Notes: generated by a model not told the origin, from the letters alone. A stretch of DNA of 64,000 nt from Chitinophaga parva (GCF_003071345.1 NZ_QCYK01000001.1:434001-498000); one strand, 5' to 3'; counted from the first letter of the stretch, positions 8,559-17,324 are shown. Numbers and translations: made by a program.

Positions 8559-9992
8559 CTATTTGCCGGCGCTGGCCACCTGGGTAAGGAACACCTGCAG
8601 GTCTCCTTCGGTAGCGGCCTGGTAAAGCAGGGATTGCCAGATGCCGTTGTAGGCCAGGTCCCGGTCAGTTTCCGCCCGGTTCAGGTTATACAGGGCCTGG
8701 GCCAGGTCGGCAATGTTAGACAGGCCGTTCTCATACAAGGTGCTCTTCTGCAAATACGCGTCACTGCTGGCTTTCAGGCCAAAGGGCACCTGCTCGTACT
8801 TGGCAATGGAATTTTGCAGTTGCTGTTTGGCCAGGTCCAGCTGGTGCTGCAGGGTACTGTACTGCAGTTCATACTCATTACGGTAAGCCTCTGAAGTAAA
8901 GTGCTGGCGCTGTGCCTGGGCTTTGGTACGGGTCCAGTCCGTGATGGTCCATGACGCGTTAATGCCCAGCAGGTAATTGGAGCGGGTAGGATTAACGCCA
9001 TTCCAGTAAGCGGAGCTGTAATGGGAAAGATTGGCCTGGCTGTAATCGTAGTCAAAGCCGGAACCGCGGGTCTGTAAAATGCCCATGGCCGTGATCTTTG
9101 GCAGCATACTTTTCTTAATGTAATCCACACTGGCTTCGCTGGCCTGGATGCGGCTATCATAGAAGCGGAGAATGGGCTGGTTCCGTAGGTCAAAGGTGTC
9201 CTGGGGATGCAGCAGGTCCGCTGGTATTTTGGAAACAAAGAAGGTGTCCAACAGGAAGCGGCGGCCAGGGATGTCTATCATCTGGGCCAGGAAGTTCTGT
9301 TGCTGGTCTTCGTAATTGATGGCATCCACAAGGCTGATCTGGGCTTTGGACACTTCAGAGTTGGCGATGGAACTGTCCACCCCGGGATTCAGGCCACCCA
9401 CCGCGCGGGCCGTGATCATGCGCTTGAGATCCTGGGCGCGCTGCAGGTTACTTTCCATGGACTTGCGCAGGCGCTGGGCGGCCAGGAGGTTGAGATAAGC
9501 GCCGGCAATGCGTACCTGCTGCTGGAACTGTTCCTGGGCCAGGTCTGCCGCGTTGCTGGCTTCCTGGAATTTAGCGGCATTCACCTTGGCCTTCTGGCGG
9601 CCAAACTGGATGAAATCCCAACTGATGTTCATGGCATAGATCCCGCCAAATGCGGAGTTCCAGTTCTGTTGTGCCAGGGCAGGCCCGGAGCTGGAAACGG
9701 TCCAGCCTTTGTAGCCTTCGAACGGACCGTTCTGTCCGTTTACGGTACCAAAAGCATTTTGTGCCTGGAAACTAAGATCGGGGAGGTACTCCCGGCGGGT
9801 TGCGGTCACATTGGCAGCGGCTGCCTTCTGGTAGTTTTCTTTGGCTTTAATGGACTGGTAGTTGTGGAGGCCGGTTTCCAATGCCTGTTGCAGGGTCAGT
9901 GTACTGTCTTGCGCGTTGGCAGCGGATAAGAGGCCACCCATAAGAACCGCCATTAGGCCAATGGGTTTCCTGATGTCCATACTTTTTAACAT
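8559..9992 (-). CDS. TolC-family outer-membrane efflux protein
   Basis: From the ATG at 9992 the protein has 477 residues, with a signal peptide (MLKSMDIRKPIGLMAVLMGG.., cleavage after ANA). Two long helical repeats follow (LTLQQALETGLHNYQSIKAKENYQKA, and the second around residues 250-460), the pattern of TolC trimers forming a periplasmic tunnel. It is the first gene of the efflux operon; the RND pump begins 53 bases downstream. A longer frame opens at a TTG at 10037, but that TTG is the end of a TAACTTTG promoter box, so it is not the start. Confidence 0.92.
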   Translation of the reverse strand: MLKSMDIRKPIGLMAVLMGGLLSAANAQDSTLTLQQALETGLHNYQSIKAKENYQKAAAANVTATRREYLPDLSFQAQNAFGTVNGQNGPFEGYKGWTVSSSGPALAQQNWNSAFGGIYAMNISWDFIQFGRQKAKVNAAKFQEASNAADLAQEQFQQQVRIAGAYLNLLAAQRLRKSMESNLQRAQDLKRMITARAVGGLNPGVDSSIANSEVSKAQISLVDAINYEDQQQNFLAQMIDIPGRRFLLDTFFVSKIPADLLHPQDTFDLRNQPILRFYDSRIQASEASVDYIKKSMLPKITAMGILQTRGSGFDYDYSQANLSHYSSAYWNGVNPTRSNYLLGINASWTITDWTRTKAQAQRQHFTSEAYRNEYELQYSTLQHQLDLAKQQLQNSIAKYEQVPFGLKASSDAYLQKSTLYENGLSNIADLAQALYNLNRAETDRDLAYNGIWQSLLYQAATEGDLQVFLTQVASAGK

Positions 9993-10034
9993 AAATCCCT
10001 TTCTGTGTGTGCTCGGGTGTGAAAAATTCGATTG

Positions 10035-10042
10035 CAAAGTTA
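10035..10042 (-). promoter_or_regulatory. -7 box of the efflux operon promoter
   Basis: Read on the minus strand this is TAACTTTG, a full match to TAnnTTTG, 42 bases before the tolC-like ATG. No clear -33 element is seen. Confidence 0.6.
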
Positions 10043-10092
10043 GATTAGCCTAAGTGCTAGGGGTTAGGACAAAGGACCTGCCGGCTTGCACA

Positions 10093-10131
10093 ATTTGAAC
10101 ATCTGTTCGGCACCTTGTACTATTTGAACAT
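10093..10131. repeat. 10-bp direct repeat beside the AraC/TolC junction
   Basis: ATTTGAACAT occurs at 10093-10102 and 10122-10131, 29 bases apart; the second copy overlaps the end of the AraC-type gene. It lies just upstream of the efflux promoter and could be a pair of regulator half-sites, though the spacing differs from the roughly 21 bases usual for AraC-type sites. Confidence 0.35.
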
Positions 10132-11004
10132 ATGCTCCCGGAAATGCTGGGGTGTAACCCCGGTATGGTGTTTAAAGAAGCGGCTGAAGTAGGCGGGGTC
10201 TTCAAAACCCAGGTCGTAGCAGATCTCCTTCACACTTACGGTGCTGAAGGCCAGGTTGCGCTTTGCTTCCAGCATGAGGCGCTCATGCAGCAGTTCTGTA
10301 ACGGTTTTGCCGGTGTTGAGGCGGCTGATCTCGTTGAGGCGTTTGGGCGTAAGGGCAAATTCGCTGGCATAGAACCCGGTGTGGTGCTCCTGGCGGAAAT
10401 GCTTTTCCAGCAGCTGGCGCAGCTGCACGGTCCGGTGGTCGTTCATGGCGGTTTCGCCGGTCTGGGCTACTTCCTGCAGGTCCTGGCGCTTGCGCTCCCG
10501 CTCTGCCACAGTAAGGAAAGTGGTAAGGTATTGTTTGATCACGTTGCGCTGGCAATGGGCCCATTGCAGCTCCTGCTCCATGAGCGGCACCAGGCCCTGG
10601 AACGACCGGCTGGCGTGGTCACTGAGGTGGATGGGGGCGGTATGGTAAAAGTCGTGCAGGATGCTCAGGTGCTGGAAGTGCGACTGGTCGTCTTCCGCCC
10701 GGGCAAAGTAGAATTTCTCGGTAAAGGAGATGGTCCATCCCTGGTTACCACCCGCGGCCTTATCTTCCAGCACCTGGTGTACCTGGCCGGGATGAAGCAC
10801 AAATAACGTATTGTCTTTTTGTTCGTACTCTTTAAAATCTACCATATGGGTGCCCCGTCCCTGGGTGAACCAGATGAGGTGGTAAAAAGCATGGCGGTGT
10901 GGTTTGCGTGTAATTTCGCTTTGATAATCACCGATCTTGAACAGACTGATTTGTCCGGCATGGGGGAAATGCTGGAATGGTATCTCTTCCGTTTTACGTA
11001 ACAT
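10120..11004 (-). CDS. AraC-family transcriptional regulator
   Basis: The protein has 294 residues. Residues about 15-130 form a cupin-like sensing domain (PHRHAFYHLIWFTQGRGTHMVDF, with HPGQVHQV). Residues about 190-290 are the double helix-turn-helix DNA-binding domain, with the conserved second half SVKEICYDLGFEDPAYFSRFFKHHTGVTPQHFRE. The architecture is typical of AraC activators. It is encoded just upstream of, and on the same strand as, the TolC/RND/adaptor operon, so it is a good candidate for its regulator; this is inferred from position only. The ligand is unknown. Confidence 0.92.
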   Translation of the reverse strand: MLRKTEEIPFQHFPHAGQISLFKIGDYQSEITRKPHRHAFYHLIWFTQGRGTHMVDFKEYEQKDNTLFVLHPGQVHQVLEDKAAGGNQGWTISFTEKFYFARAEDDQSHFQHLSILHDFYHTAPIHLSDHASRSFQGLVPLMEQELQWAHCQRNVIKQYLTTFLTVAERERKRQDLQEVAQTGETAMNDHRTVQLRQLLEKHFRQEHHTGFYASEFALTPKRLNEISRLNTGKTVTELLHERLMLEAKRNLAFSTVSVKEICYDLGFEDPAYFSRFFKHHTGVTPQHFREHMFK

Positions 11005-11217
11005 AGTATAGAATAGCTGCCACTTGTAAAATTAGCACATCTTCATGGAAGGGAAGCTACCGTTCCTACCATTAAATTGAATAGTTGATGCTGGTATGAC
11101 AATTAAATTAAAGGGGACTTAAAAAGTTATCGAGGTTGGGAAAGCTGGATGAAACCTTCCCGGTTTCCGGCCAGCATCCCGCCTCCATAATTAACACTTT
11201 CTCAATCCGCCATTCCT

Positions 11218-11225
11218 TACCTTTG
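11218..11225 (+). promoter_or_regulatory. -7 box of the ispG promoter
   Basis: TACCTTTG is a full match to TAnnTTTG and ends 27 bases before the ispG ATG. This supports the start at 11253 and not the longer frame. Confidence 0.6.
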
Positions 11226-11252
11226 AGCTCTACAGACCGGACTCAATTTTTT

Positions 11253-13184
11253 ATGCAGCTTTATTGTAATTCTCTCACCGCTTATCAACGTTTGCACACC
11301 CTGGAAGTGAAGGTGGGCGACCTGCTTATTGGAAATGGACACCCCATCCGCGTGCAGACCATGACCACTACCGATACCATGGATACTGCCGGTACCATTG
11401 CCCAGGCCATCCGTTGTATTGAGGCAGGCGCCGAACTGGTGCGCATTACCGCCCCCAGTAAAAAAGAAGCCGAAAACTTATTGCATATCCGCAACGGGCT
11501 CCGCGCCCAGGGGTATACTACGCCGCTGGTAGCCGATATCCACTTTACACCCAATGCCGCTGAAATTGCCGCCCGCATCGTGGAAAAGGTGCGTATCAAC
11601 CCGGGCAACTACATCGACAAAAAGAAATTTGAGCTCATTGAATATACCGATGCGGAGTACCTGGAGGAAATAGACCGCATCCGCGAACGGTTTACCCCCC
11701 TGGTGAATATCTGCAAAGAGCACGGCACCGCCATGCGCATTGGCACCAACCACGGCTCCCTGAGCGACCGTATCATGAGCCGCTATGGCGATACCCCCAT
11801 GGGCATGGTGGAAAGCGCCATGGAGTTTCTCCGCATTGCGGAAGACCTGGACTACCGGAACATTGTGCTCAGTATGAAGTCCAGCAACCCACAGGTGATG
11901 GTGCAGGCCTACCGCCTCCTGGTGCATACCATGCAGCAGGAACTGGGGCACTGCTATCCCCTCCACCTGGGCGTTACAGAAGCAGGCGACGGGGAAGACG
12001 GCCGCATCAAATCTGCCGCCGGCATCGGCACCCTGCTGGAAGACGGCCTGGGCGATACCATCCGCGTGAGCCTCACGGAAGACCCGGAATTTGAGCTGCC
12101 TGTGTGCCGCGACCTGGTGAAACGCTATAACGACCGCGCCGCCAAACAGGCGCCCATTGCCCCCGTAGAAAAGATCACCTACTCTCCTTTTGAATACAGC
12201 CGCCGCCCCACAGCCGCCGTGGGCAACATTGGCGATAAACACGTACCCGTGGTGGTGGCAGATTTTAAAGGAGTCGAAAATATTACCCCTGCAGCCCTGC
12301 GGTCCATTGGCTACACCTACGACGAGTCCTCTGATAAATGGAACATTGCAGATGCCGCGGCAGATTACCTCTTCACTGAAAAGCCCCTCACCTTTGCCCT
12401 GCCCGGCACCCTCCATGTGATTGTTCCGGCTGCGGTGTGGCCCGGCGTGGAGGATAAAGAAAAATACCTGCCCTTCTTTACATTGCAGGACTACCTGGGC
12501 GCTGCACAGCGCTCCGCCAGCTTCAACTTTGTGAGCATGAATGCAGACCAGCTGCCGGACGCGGCTACCCTGCAGGCCCTGGCGGCAGATAAAACCGTGG
12601 TGCTGAGCGTGTATGCTGAGAATGTGCATGCCATGCCGGCGGTGCGCCGTTTCTTTATGCAATTGCAGGAAGAGAAGATCAATACACCTGCGCTGCTGGA
12701 AACCCGCGCAGCAGATGCCACCGCGGATGAGCAGCTCATTCACTTCAGCGTAGAAACCGGTGCCCTCCTGCTGGATGGCTTTGGAGACGGCCTGTGGCTG
12801 CGCGGCACGGACGTGAGCAGCCGGGCACTGGTGAACAATGTGGCCTTTGGCATTCTGCAGGCCACCCGTACCCGCATTTCCAAAACAGAATATATTTCCT
12901 GCCCTTCCTGTGGCCGCACCCTGTTTGACCTCCAGGAAACCACGGCCCGCATCCGCGCGGTGACCCATCACCTGAAAGGCGTGAAGATCGCGATCATGGG
13001 GTGCATTGTAAACGGCCCGGGTGAGATGGCGGATGCCGACTTTGGCTACGTAGGCAGTGGCGTGGGCAAGATCACGTTGTACCGTGGCAAGGAAGTGGTG
13101 AAGCGTGGCCTGAGCAGCGAGGTGGCGGTTGACGAGCTCATTGATCTCATCAAAGACCACGGCATGTGGGTGGAGAAGAATTAG
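11253..13184 (+). CDS. ispG: 4-hydroxy-3-methylbut-2-enyl-diphosphate synthase, long form
   Basis: IspG (GcpE) reductively converts MEcPP to HMBPP, the penultimate step of the MEP isoprenoid pathway, using a [4Fe-4S] cluster. The protein has 643 residues. An N-terminal TIM barrel (about 10-280) carries VQTMTTTDTMDT and the LHLGVTEAG motif. A large insert (about 290-545), typical of Bacteroidota, Chlamydiae and plants, comes next. The C-terminal cluster domain has cysteines 550, 553 and 584 (SCPSCGR and MGCIVNGPGEM). A frame starting at 11136 would precede the promoter box, so ATG 11253 is chosen. The gene stands alone, followed by a small secreted-protein gene. Confidence 0.95.
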   Translation: MQLYCNSLTAYQRLHTLEVKVGDLLIGNGHPIRVQTMTTTDTMDTAGTIAQAIRCIEAGAELVRITAPSKKEAENLLHIRNGLRAQGYTTPLVADIHFTPNAAEIAARIVEKVRINPGNYIDKKKFELIEYTDAEYLEEIDRIRERFTPLVNICKEHGTAMRIGTNHGSLSDRIMSRYGDTPMGMVESAMEFLRIAEDLDYRNIVLSMKSSNPQVMVQAYRLLVHTMQQELGHCYPLHLGVTEAGDGEDGRIKSAAGIGTLLEDGLGDTIRVSLTEDPEFELPVCRDLVKRYNDRAAKQAPIAPVEKITYSPFEYSRRPTAAVGNIGDKHVPVVVADFKGVENITPAALRSIGYTYDESSDKWNIADAAADYLFTEKPLTFALPGTLHVIVPAAVWPGVEDKEKYLPFFTLQDYLGAAQRSASFNFVSMNADQLPDAATLQALAADKTVVLSVYAENVHAMPAVRRFFMQLQEEKINTPALLETRAADATADEQLIHFSVETGALLLDGFGDGLWLRGTDVSSRALVNNVAFGILQATRTRISKTEYISCPSCGRTLFDLQETTARIRAVTHHLKGVKIAIMGCIVNGPGEMADADFGYVGSGVGKITLYRGKEVVKRGLSSEVAVDELIDLIKDHGMWVEKN

Positions 13185-13265
13185 GGAATTAAAACTGGCT
13201 TAAATGTGCGCGGCGCCGCGTCCACATTTTGCATTTCTCCGTACATTTCCTAAAATCCTTTCAAC

Positions 13266-13526
13266 ATGAAAAAATTCCTCTCCGGCTTAATGGCCCTGGT
13301 TATGGTACTTACCCTGTCCGTATCCAGCGTAAACGCACAGAAGAAAACTGCAAAGACCAAGTCTGATTCTACCGCCGTTCATACCAAGAAAGACGGTACG
13401 CCTGACAAACGTTACAAAGAGAACAAAGGCGCCAGCACCGCTGCTCCTGCCGGACCTACCAAGAAAGACGGTACTGCCGACATGCGCTACAAGGCTAACA
13501 AAGAAGCCGCCAAGAAAAAAAGCTAA
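13266..13526 (+). CDS. Small secreted Lys-rich protein with duplicated KKDGT motif
   Basis: The product has 86 residues. A clear signal peptide (MKKFLSGLMALVMVLTLSVS..) ends in VNAQ. The short basic mature part holds two copies of TKKDGTxDxRYKxNK, at about residues 41-55 and 66-80, separated by an Ala/Pro linker. I do not recognise a named family. A near-match promoter box (TACATTTC, 13242-13249) precedes it and a hairpin terminator follows, so it is probably a real, separately expressed gene. The function is unknown; the repeats suggest a small binding or structural motif. Confidence 0.8.
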   Translation: MKKFLSGLMALVMVLTLSVSSVNAQKKTAKTKSDSTAVHTKKDGTPDKRYKENKGASTAAPAGPTKKDGTADMRYKANKEAAKKKS

Positions 13527-13562
13527 TACCAGAGCAATAAGCTGATAATATTTTTCCAGTAC

Positions 13563-13592
13563 AGGAGCCCTTTGCGGCTCCTATTTTATTTT
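13563..13592 (+). terminator. Terminator of the small secreted-protein gene
   Basis: AGGAGCC (13563-13569) pairs with GGCTCCT (13576-13582), followed by a T-rich run. Confidence 0.8.
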
Positions 13593-13607
13593 GATTACAT
13601 TAGCAAC

Positions 13608-14501
13608 ATGTTCGATTTCAGACTCAGGGTATTTTACACCGTGGCCAAGCGCCTCAGCTTTACCAAGGCGGCAGAGGAGCTTTTCATTTCCCAGCCGGCC
13701 GTGACCAAGCATATTCACGAACTGGAACAGCAACTGGGCGTGAAAGTGTTTGAGCGCATTGGCAACCGCATTAAACTCACGGTGGCAGGGCAGATCATGC
13801 TGAAACATGCAGAGACCATCTTCACCACTTACCGCAACCTGGAGTACGACATTAACCAGCTGAAAAGCTCCCAGGGTGGATTGCTGCCCATAGGCGCGTC
13901 CACCACCATTGCACAGTATTTCATACCCCCGCTGCTGGCCAAGTTCCACCAGCGCTATCCGGATGTGGAGATCTCCCTGATCATGGGCAATACGGAACAG
14001 ATAGAACAGGCACTCCTGGAAAAAAATATTGAACTGGGCATCATTGAAGGCAAGTCTAAAAATCCCTTGCTGAAGTACGTGGAACTGGCCAAGGACGAGA
14101 TAGTGCTGGTGGGCAATGCCCGGCACACGTATGGCCAGGATGATAAACTGACGGCCAATGACCTGAAGCAAATACCCCTGCTCATGCGGGAGCACGGCAG
14201 TGGCACCCTGGAAGTGATCCTGGACGCCCTTTCCCAGCTGAAACTGAAGCCCACAGACCTCAATATTGCCATGTACATGGGCAGTACGGAAAGCATCAAA
14301 TCTTACCTGGCCAATTCCAACTGCGTGGCCTTCCTGCCCCTGCAGGCCATCAAACGGGAGCTGGAAGCAGGAGATTTCAAACTACTGTCTATGAAGAATT
14401 TCAGCCTGGTGCGCAAGTTCCATTTCATTTACCTCCAAGGCCAGCAGGATAAACTGGCCCAGCACTTCATCCGGTTTGCAAAGCAAAACTCACCGGAATA
14501 A
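13608..14501 (+). CDS. LysR-family transcriptional regulator
   Basis: The protein has 297 residues from the ATG at 13608. The winged helix-turn-helix occupies residues 1-60 (FYTVAKRLSFTKAAEELFISQPAVTKHIHELEQQLG). The effector-binding periplasmic-binding-protein-like domain runs from about 90 to 290 (GASTTIAQYFIPPLLAKF..). A frame beginning at 13572 lies inside the preceding terminator, so the ATG that starts the conserved MFDFRLRVF is preferred. No divergent target gene is present, since its upstream neighbour is on the same strand. The CysB-like effector domain hints at amino-acid or sulfur metabolism, but the effector is unknown. Confidence 0.92.
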   Translation: MFDFRLRVFYTVAKRLSFTKAAEELFISQPAVTKHIHELEQQLGVKVFERIGNRIKLTVAGQIMLKHAETIFTTYRNLEYDINQLKSSQGGLLPIGASTTIAQYFIPPLLAKFHQRYPDVEISLIMGNTEQIEQALLEKNIELGIIEGKSKNPLLKYVELAKDEIVLVGNARHTYGQDDKLTANDLKQIPLLMREHGSGTLEVILDALSQLKLKPTDLNIAMYMGSTESIKSYLANSNCVAFLPLQAIKRELEAGDFKLLSMKNFSLVRKFHFIYLQGQQDKLAQHFIRFAKQNSPE

Positions 14502-14522
14502 GATCACCGCGGGCTTTAAACG

Positions 14523-14550
14523 CAAAAAAGCGAAGGAACCTTCGCTTTTT
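14523..14550. terminator. Bidirectional terminator between the LysR gene and batC-like gene
   Basis: AGCGAAGG (14529-14536) pairs with CCTTCGCT (14539-14546), flanked by A- and T-runs on both sides. It sits between two convergent genes. Confidence 0.85.
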
Positions 14551-14576
14551 ATACAAAAAATATGACGGGGCCGCCA

Positions 14577-15311
14577 TTACCAATCCTTATCCGTCTGCAC
14601 CGGCTGGCCTTTCACTTTCTTCATTTTATCCTGCAGGTTCTTTTCCTGCTGGCTCAGGGCTTCCAGCATGCGCTCGGCCTGTTGCTTGTCCATTTTGCTG
14701 GGCTGGGGCTGCGGGCGCTGGTCCTGCTGGTCTTTTTTATCCTGGTCTTTCTTATCCTTGTCCTGGTCCTTGGGTTGTTGCTGCTTGTCTTTATCCTGCT
14801 TTTGATCCTGCTTCTTCTGATCCTTCTTGTCTTTGTTATCCTTGTTGTCCTTATTCTGCTGGTTTTGCTGGTTCTTCAGCATGGCCTGCGCATAGGCCAG
14901 GTTGTAGCGGGCCTCTTCGTCTCTCGGGTCCAGCTTCAGTGCATTTTTGTAGGAGCGGATGCTTTCTTCCCAGTTTTTGGCTTCCATGTAGGTGTTGCCA
15001 ATGTTGTAATTGGCATCTGCCTTCACATCCTTGCTGGAAGTAAGCTTCATTGAGCTGTCATACTCTTTGCGGGCTGCATCAAAGCGCTTTTGGGAGTACA
15101 TACTGTTGCCCAGGTTATAGTTCCCTTCTACAGACTTGCCATTCAGTTCCAGGGCTTTTTTATAGTTGGCCTCTGCATCGGCGTATTGCTGCTTTTTGTA
15201 CAGGTCGTTGCCTTTGCGGATGTATTTATTGCCTGTTTGTGCCTGCGCTGTGTGCAAGGCCAGCAGGATGGTACTTACAAGGAAAAGATATTTTTTCAAT
15301 GCACGGATCAT
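14577..15311 (-). CDS. TPR protein with charged low-complexity tail (BatC-like)
   Basis: The protein has 244 residues. After a signal peptide (ending AQAQT), three tetratricopeptide repeats span about 28-145 (GNDLYKKQQYADAEANYKKALEL, GNYNLGNSMYSQKRF.., ANYNIGNTYMEAKNWEESIRSYKNAL). Residues about 150-225 are almost entirely Lys, Asp and Gln (repeated KDNKDKKDQKK-type units), probably disordered. Its ATG overlaps the stop of the VWA gene (ATGA). The pair matches BatB-BatC of the Bacteroides aerotolerance operon. The periplasmic location is inferred from the signal peptide. Confidence 0.85.
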   Translation of the reverse strand: MIRALKKYLFLVSTILLALHTAQAQTGNKYIRKGNDLYKKQQYADAEANYKKALELNGKSVEGNYNLGNSMYSQKRFDAARKEYDSSMKLTSSKDVKADANYNIGNTYMEAKNWEESIRSYKNALKLDPRDEEARYNLAYAQAMLKNQQNQQNKDNKDNKDKKDQKKQDQKQDKDKQQQPKDQDKDKKDQDKKDQQDQRPQPQPSKMDKQQAERMLEALSQQEKNLQDKMKKVKGQPVQTDKDW

Positions 15312-16342
15312 GCTACGGGTTTTAGGGTGTCTTCCGGCTGCTCAGCTTTCGGGCGACGGGTTTCCGGTACAAAAAATTCAATGGCGATCAGCACGCAGCA
15401 AACCACCAGGAAGTACTGGAAATAAGAATTGTAATCAGTAAAAATATTCTCGCCAAACTCTTTCTGCTCCATGCTGTCTATTTTGGCAGCCAGGGTATTT
15501 ACCACTTCATCGTTGTTATTGTCCAGGTGCTGGTAAATACCCTTGCCGGCGGCGGCAATGGATTTGAGCTCTTCTTCATTCAGTTTGGAGATCACCACGT
15601 TGCCTTCCCGGTCTTTTTTCACACCGCCGGTTTCAGGATCGGGCAGGGTGGCCCCGCTGGGTGAACCAATGCCGATGGTGCTGATGGCCACGCCCTGGTC
15701 AAAGGCGGCACGGGCCTCCTTGATGGCGTTTTCATCATGGTCTTCCCCATCGGAAATGATGATCATGGCTTTATGCTTGCGCTCTTTCTGGTTATACGCT
15801 TCATTGCTTACACGAATGGCTTCCGCAATGGCGGTACCCTGGGAGGGTATCATGTCCGGCGTTACGGTGTTCAGGTACATGCGGGCCGCAGAATAGTCAA
15901 CGGTGAGCGGCATTTGCAGGTAGGCATTGCCCGCAAAAACCACCAGGCCTATACGGTCGTTCTCCATTTTGTCCATCAGCTTACTGACCAGTTGCTTGGC
16001 ACGGGTAAGGCGGTCTGGCTTTATGTCTGATGCCAGCATAGAGCGGCTCACGTCCAGCGCTACCACCACATCTACCCCTTTGCGGGTGATCTTTTCCATG
16101 CGGCTGCCCTTCTGCAGGTTTGCCAGGCCTATCACTCCAAAGAAAAATGCGATGAACACCAGCAGGAACTTCAGGGTGAACAGGCGGCGGGAGTAGCCGG
16201 AGAACATCTCTTCCACCAGGGCAGGGTCGCCCATCTTTTTGATGGACCTGCGCTTCCAGGCAGAGACGCCGAGGAACACCAGCAGCATCAGTACCAGCAA
16301 CACCAGGCCCCATAAATATTCACTATGTTGAAATCTTAGCAT
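15308..16342 (-). CDS. batB: von Willebrand factor A domain membrane protein (BatB-like)
   Basis: The protein has 344 residues. Two N-terminal membrane helices (about 8-26 and 55-75) and one C-terminal helix (about 310-328) flank a VWA domain. The metal-ion-dependent adhesion site is intact: DVSRS, the Thr in SQGTAIAEAI and the Asp in IISDGEDHD. This is the layout of BatA/BatB proteins, whose operon is linked to aerotolerance and envelope stress in Bacteroidota. The usual partners (MoxR ATPase, DUF58, BatA, BatD) are not next to it here; only the TPR gene follows. The exact biochemical role of Bat proteins is not settled. Confidence 0.88.
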   Translation of the reverse strand: MLRFQHSEYLWGLVLLVLMLLVFLGVSAWKRRSIKKMGDPALVEEMFSGYSRRLFTLKFLLVFIAFFFGVIGLANLQKGSRMEKITRKGVDVVVALDVSRSMLASDIKPDRLTRAKQLVSKLMDKMENDRIGLVVFAGNAYLQMPLTVDYSAARMYLNTVTPDMIPSQGTAIAEAIRVSNEAYNQKERKHKAMIIISDGEDHDENAIKEARAAFDQGVAISTIGIGSPSGATLPDPETGGVKKDREGNVVISKLNEEELKSIAAAGKGIYQHLDNNNDEVVNTLAAKIDSMEQKEFGENIFTDYNSYFQYFLVVCCVLIAIEFFVPETRRPKAEQPEDTLKPVA

Positions 16343-16482
16343 ATCCAGTTTTCAGTAAAGCCGTGCGGGCACGGGAGGCATAAAAATAATTTTTTTAACC
16401 CTTTAAACAAGACGCTCCCTGCGGGTTTTAGGAAATTTTAACAGGATGCAGCGCCTGCCTGGGTTTGGGTGGGCCATTACTC

Positions 16483-16516
16483 CAAAAAAAACGCGCGCCC
16501 CGGCAGGAACGCGCGA
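16483..16516 (-). terminator. Terminator of the beta-lactamase-like gene
   Basis: CGCGCG (16492-16497) pairs with CGCGCG (16510-16515). On the minus strand the stem is followed by eight T. Confidence 0.8.
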
Positions 16517-16541
16517 CCAGAACGGTGTGGTGATCCTTGTT

Positions 16542-17324
16542 TTACTTTTCGCCTTTGAAATAGCCCGCATCAGCGAGGATGGCTTTGGCAGTTTCCAGGC
16601 GGATCCTGTTCATATCAAAAGCGGGATCTTCCGACTCAATGTTGAGCACAAAGAACGTGGGGTGACGGTTCTCTTCCACCCAGCCTATCACCCAGCCTTC
16701 ATTCTTTTTACCCATCATACCGGCCCCTGTTTTATAGCTCAGGATGTACTTGTCTGTGGTTTCCTGCACCATCATTTTGCGCACTTCTTCCATGGCGGTC
16801 TTGGTGAAAGGCAGGTTATCGAAATATAGTTTCTTGGCAAAGCCCAGTTGCTCGTCCGGGGAGATGAGCAGGCTGTTGTCCAGCCAGAACTGGTCTACAC
16901 TGCTGATCTTCATGTTGCCATACTTCACACTGTCCATCCAGGCGGCCAGCGCGGACTTGCCTGTGAGGCGGGCCAGTTGCTGGAAATGTGCGGTATTGTT
17001 GTCTTTGAAAGCCTGGACCGTGGTAAGGCTTTGCCCCGCGGCGCTATCTGCCACCACCGTGCTGGTGTGGGCGATCTTACCGGTTTGCAGGGCTACCAGG
17101 GTGTTGAAAATATCAAAGGTGTTGGCAGGCTGGAAGCGCAGGCGGATGCGGTCCATGTTATAAGCCTGGAACTGCCCTTGGCTGTTGTCAAACAGCATAA
17201 AGCAGCCTTCCGCCTTGTATTTGGTGAAGTATTTTTCCCAATCGGGCTCATTTTTCACATTGTTCGGTGCACACGCGCTGAGGCAAAGCACCAGCGCCAG
17301 TAAGATCCAGCCTGTTTTTTTCAT
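16542..17324 (-). CDS. Class D beta-lactamase-like lipoprotein lacking the catalytic SxxK
   Basis: The protein has 260 residues and is a probable lipoprotein (lipobox LSAC, Cys18). The overall fit to OXA-type class D beta-lactamases is clear: YGN (135-137), DQFWLDNSLLISPDEQLGFAKKLY (144-167) and KTG (198-200) are where they belong. However, the position of the nucleophile motif PASTFK reads PANTFD (66-71), so the catalytic Ser is Asn68 and the carboxylated general-base Lys is Asp71. The SxV motif is also changed, to NTA (110-112). It should therefore be unable to acylate beta-lactams and may be a binding or sensor protein. The frame is intact and has its own terminator. A lineage-specific non-lactamase role is inference. 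Confidence 0.85.
   Translation of the reverse strand: MKKTGWILLALVLCLSACAPNNVKNEPDWEKYFTKYKAEGCFMLFDNSQGQFQAYNMDRIRLRFQPANTFDIFNTLVALQTGKIAHTSTVVADSAAGQSLTTVQAFKDNNTAHFQQLARLTGKSALAAWMDSVKYGNMKISSVDQFWLDNSLLISPDEQLGFAKKLYFDNLPFTKTAMEEVRKMMVQETTDKYILSYKTGAGMMGKKNEGWVIGWVEENRHPTFFVLNIESEDPAFDMNRIRLETAKAILADAGYFKGEK

Noticed and set aside
11478..13160. 560-residue minus-strand frame over ispG
   Set aside because: It is antisense to the well-supported ispG; composition is shadow-like.
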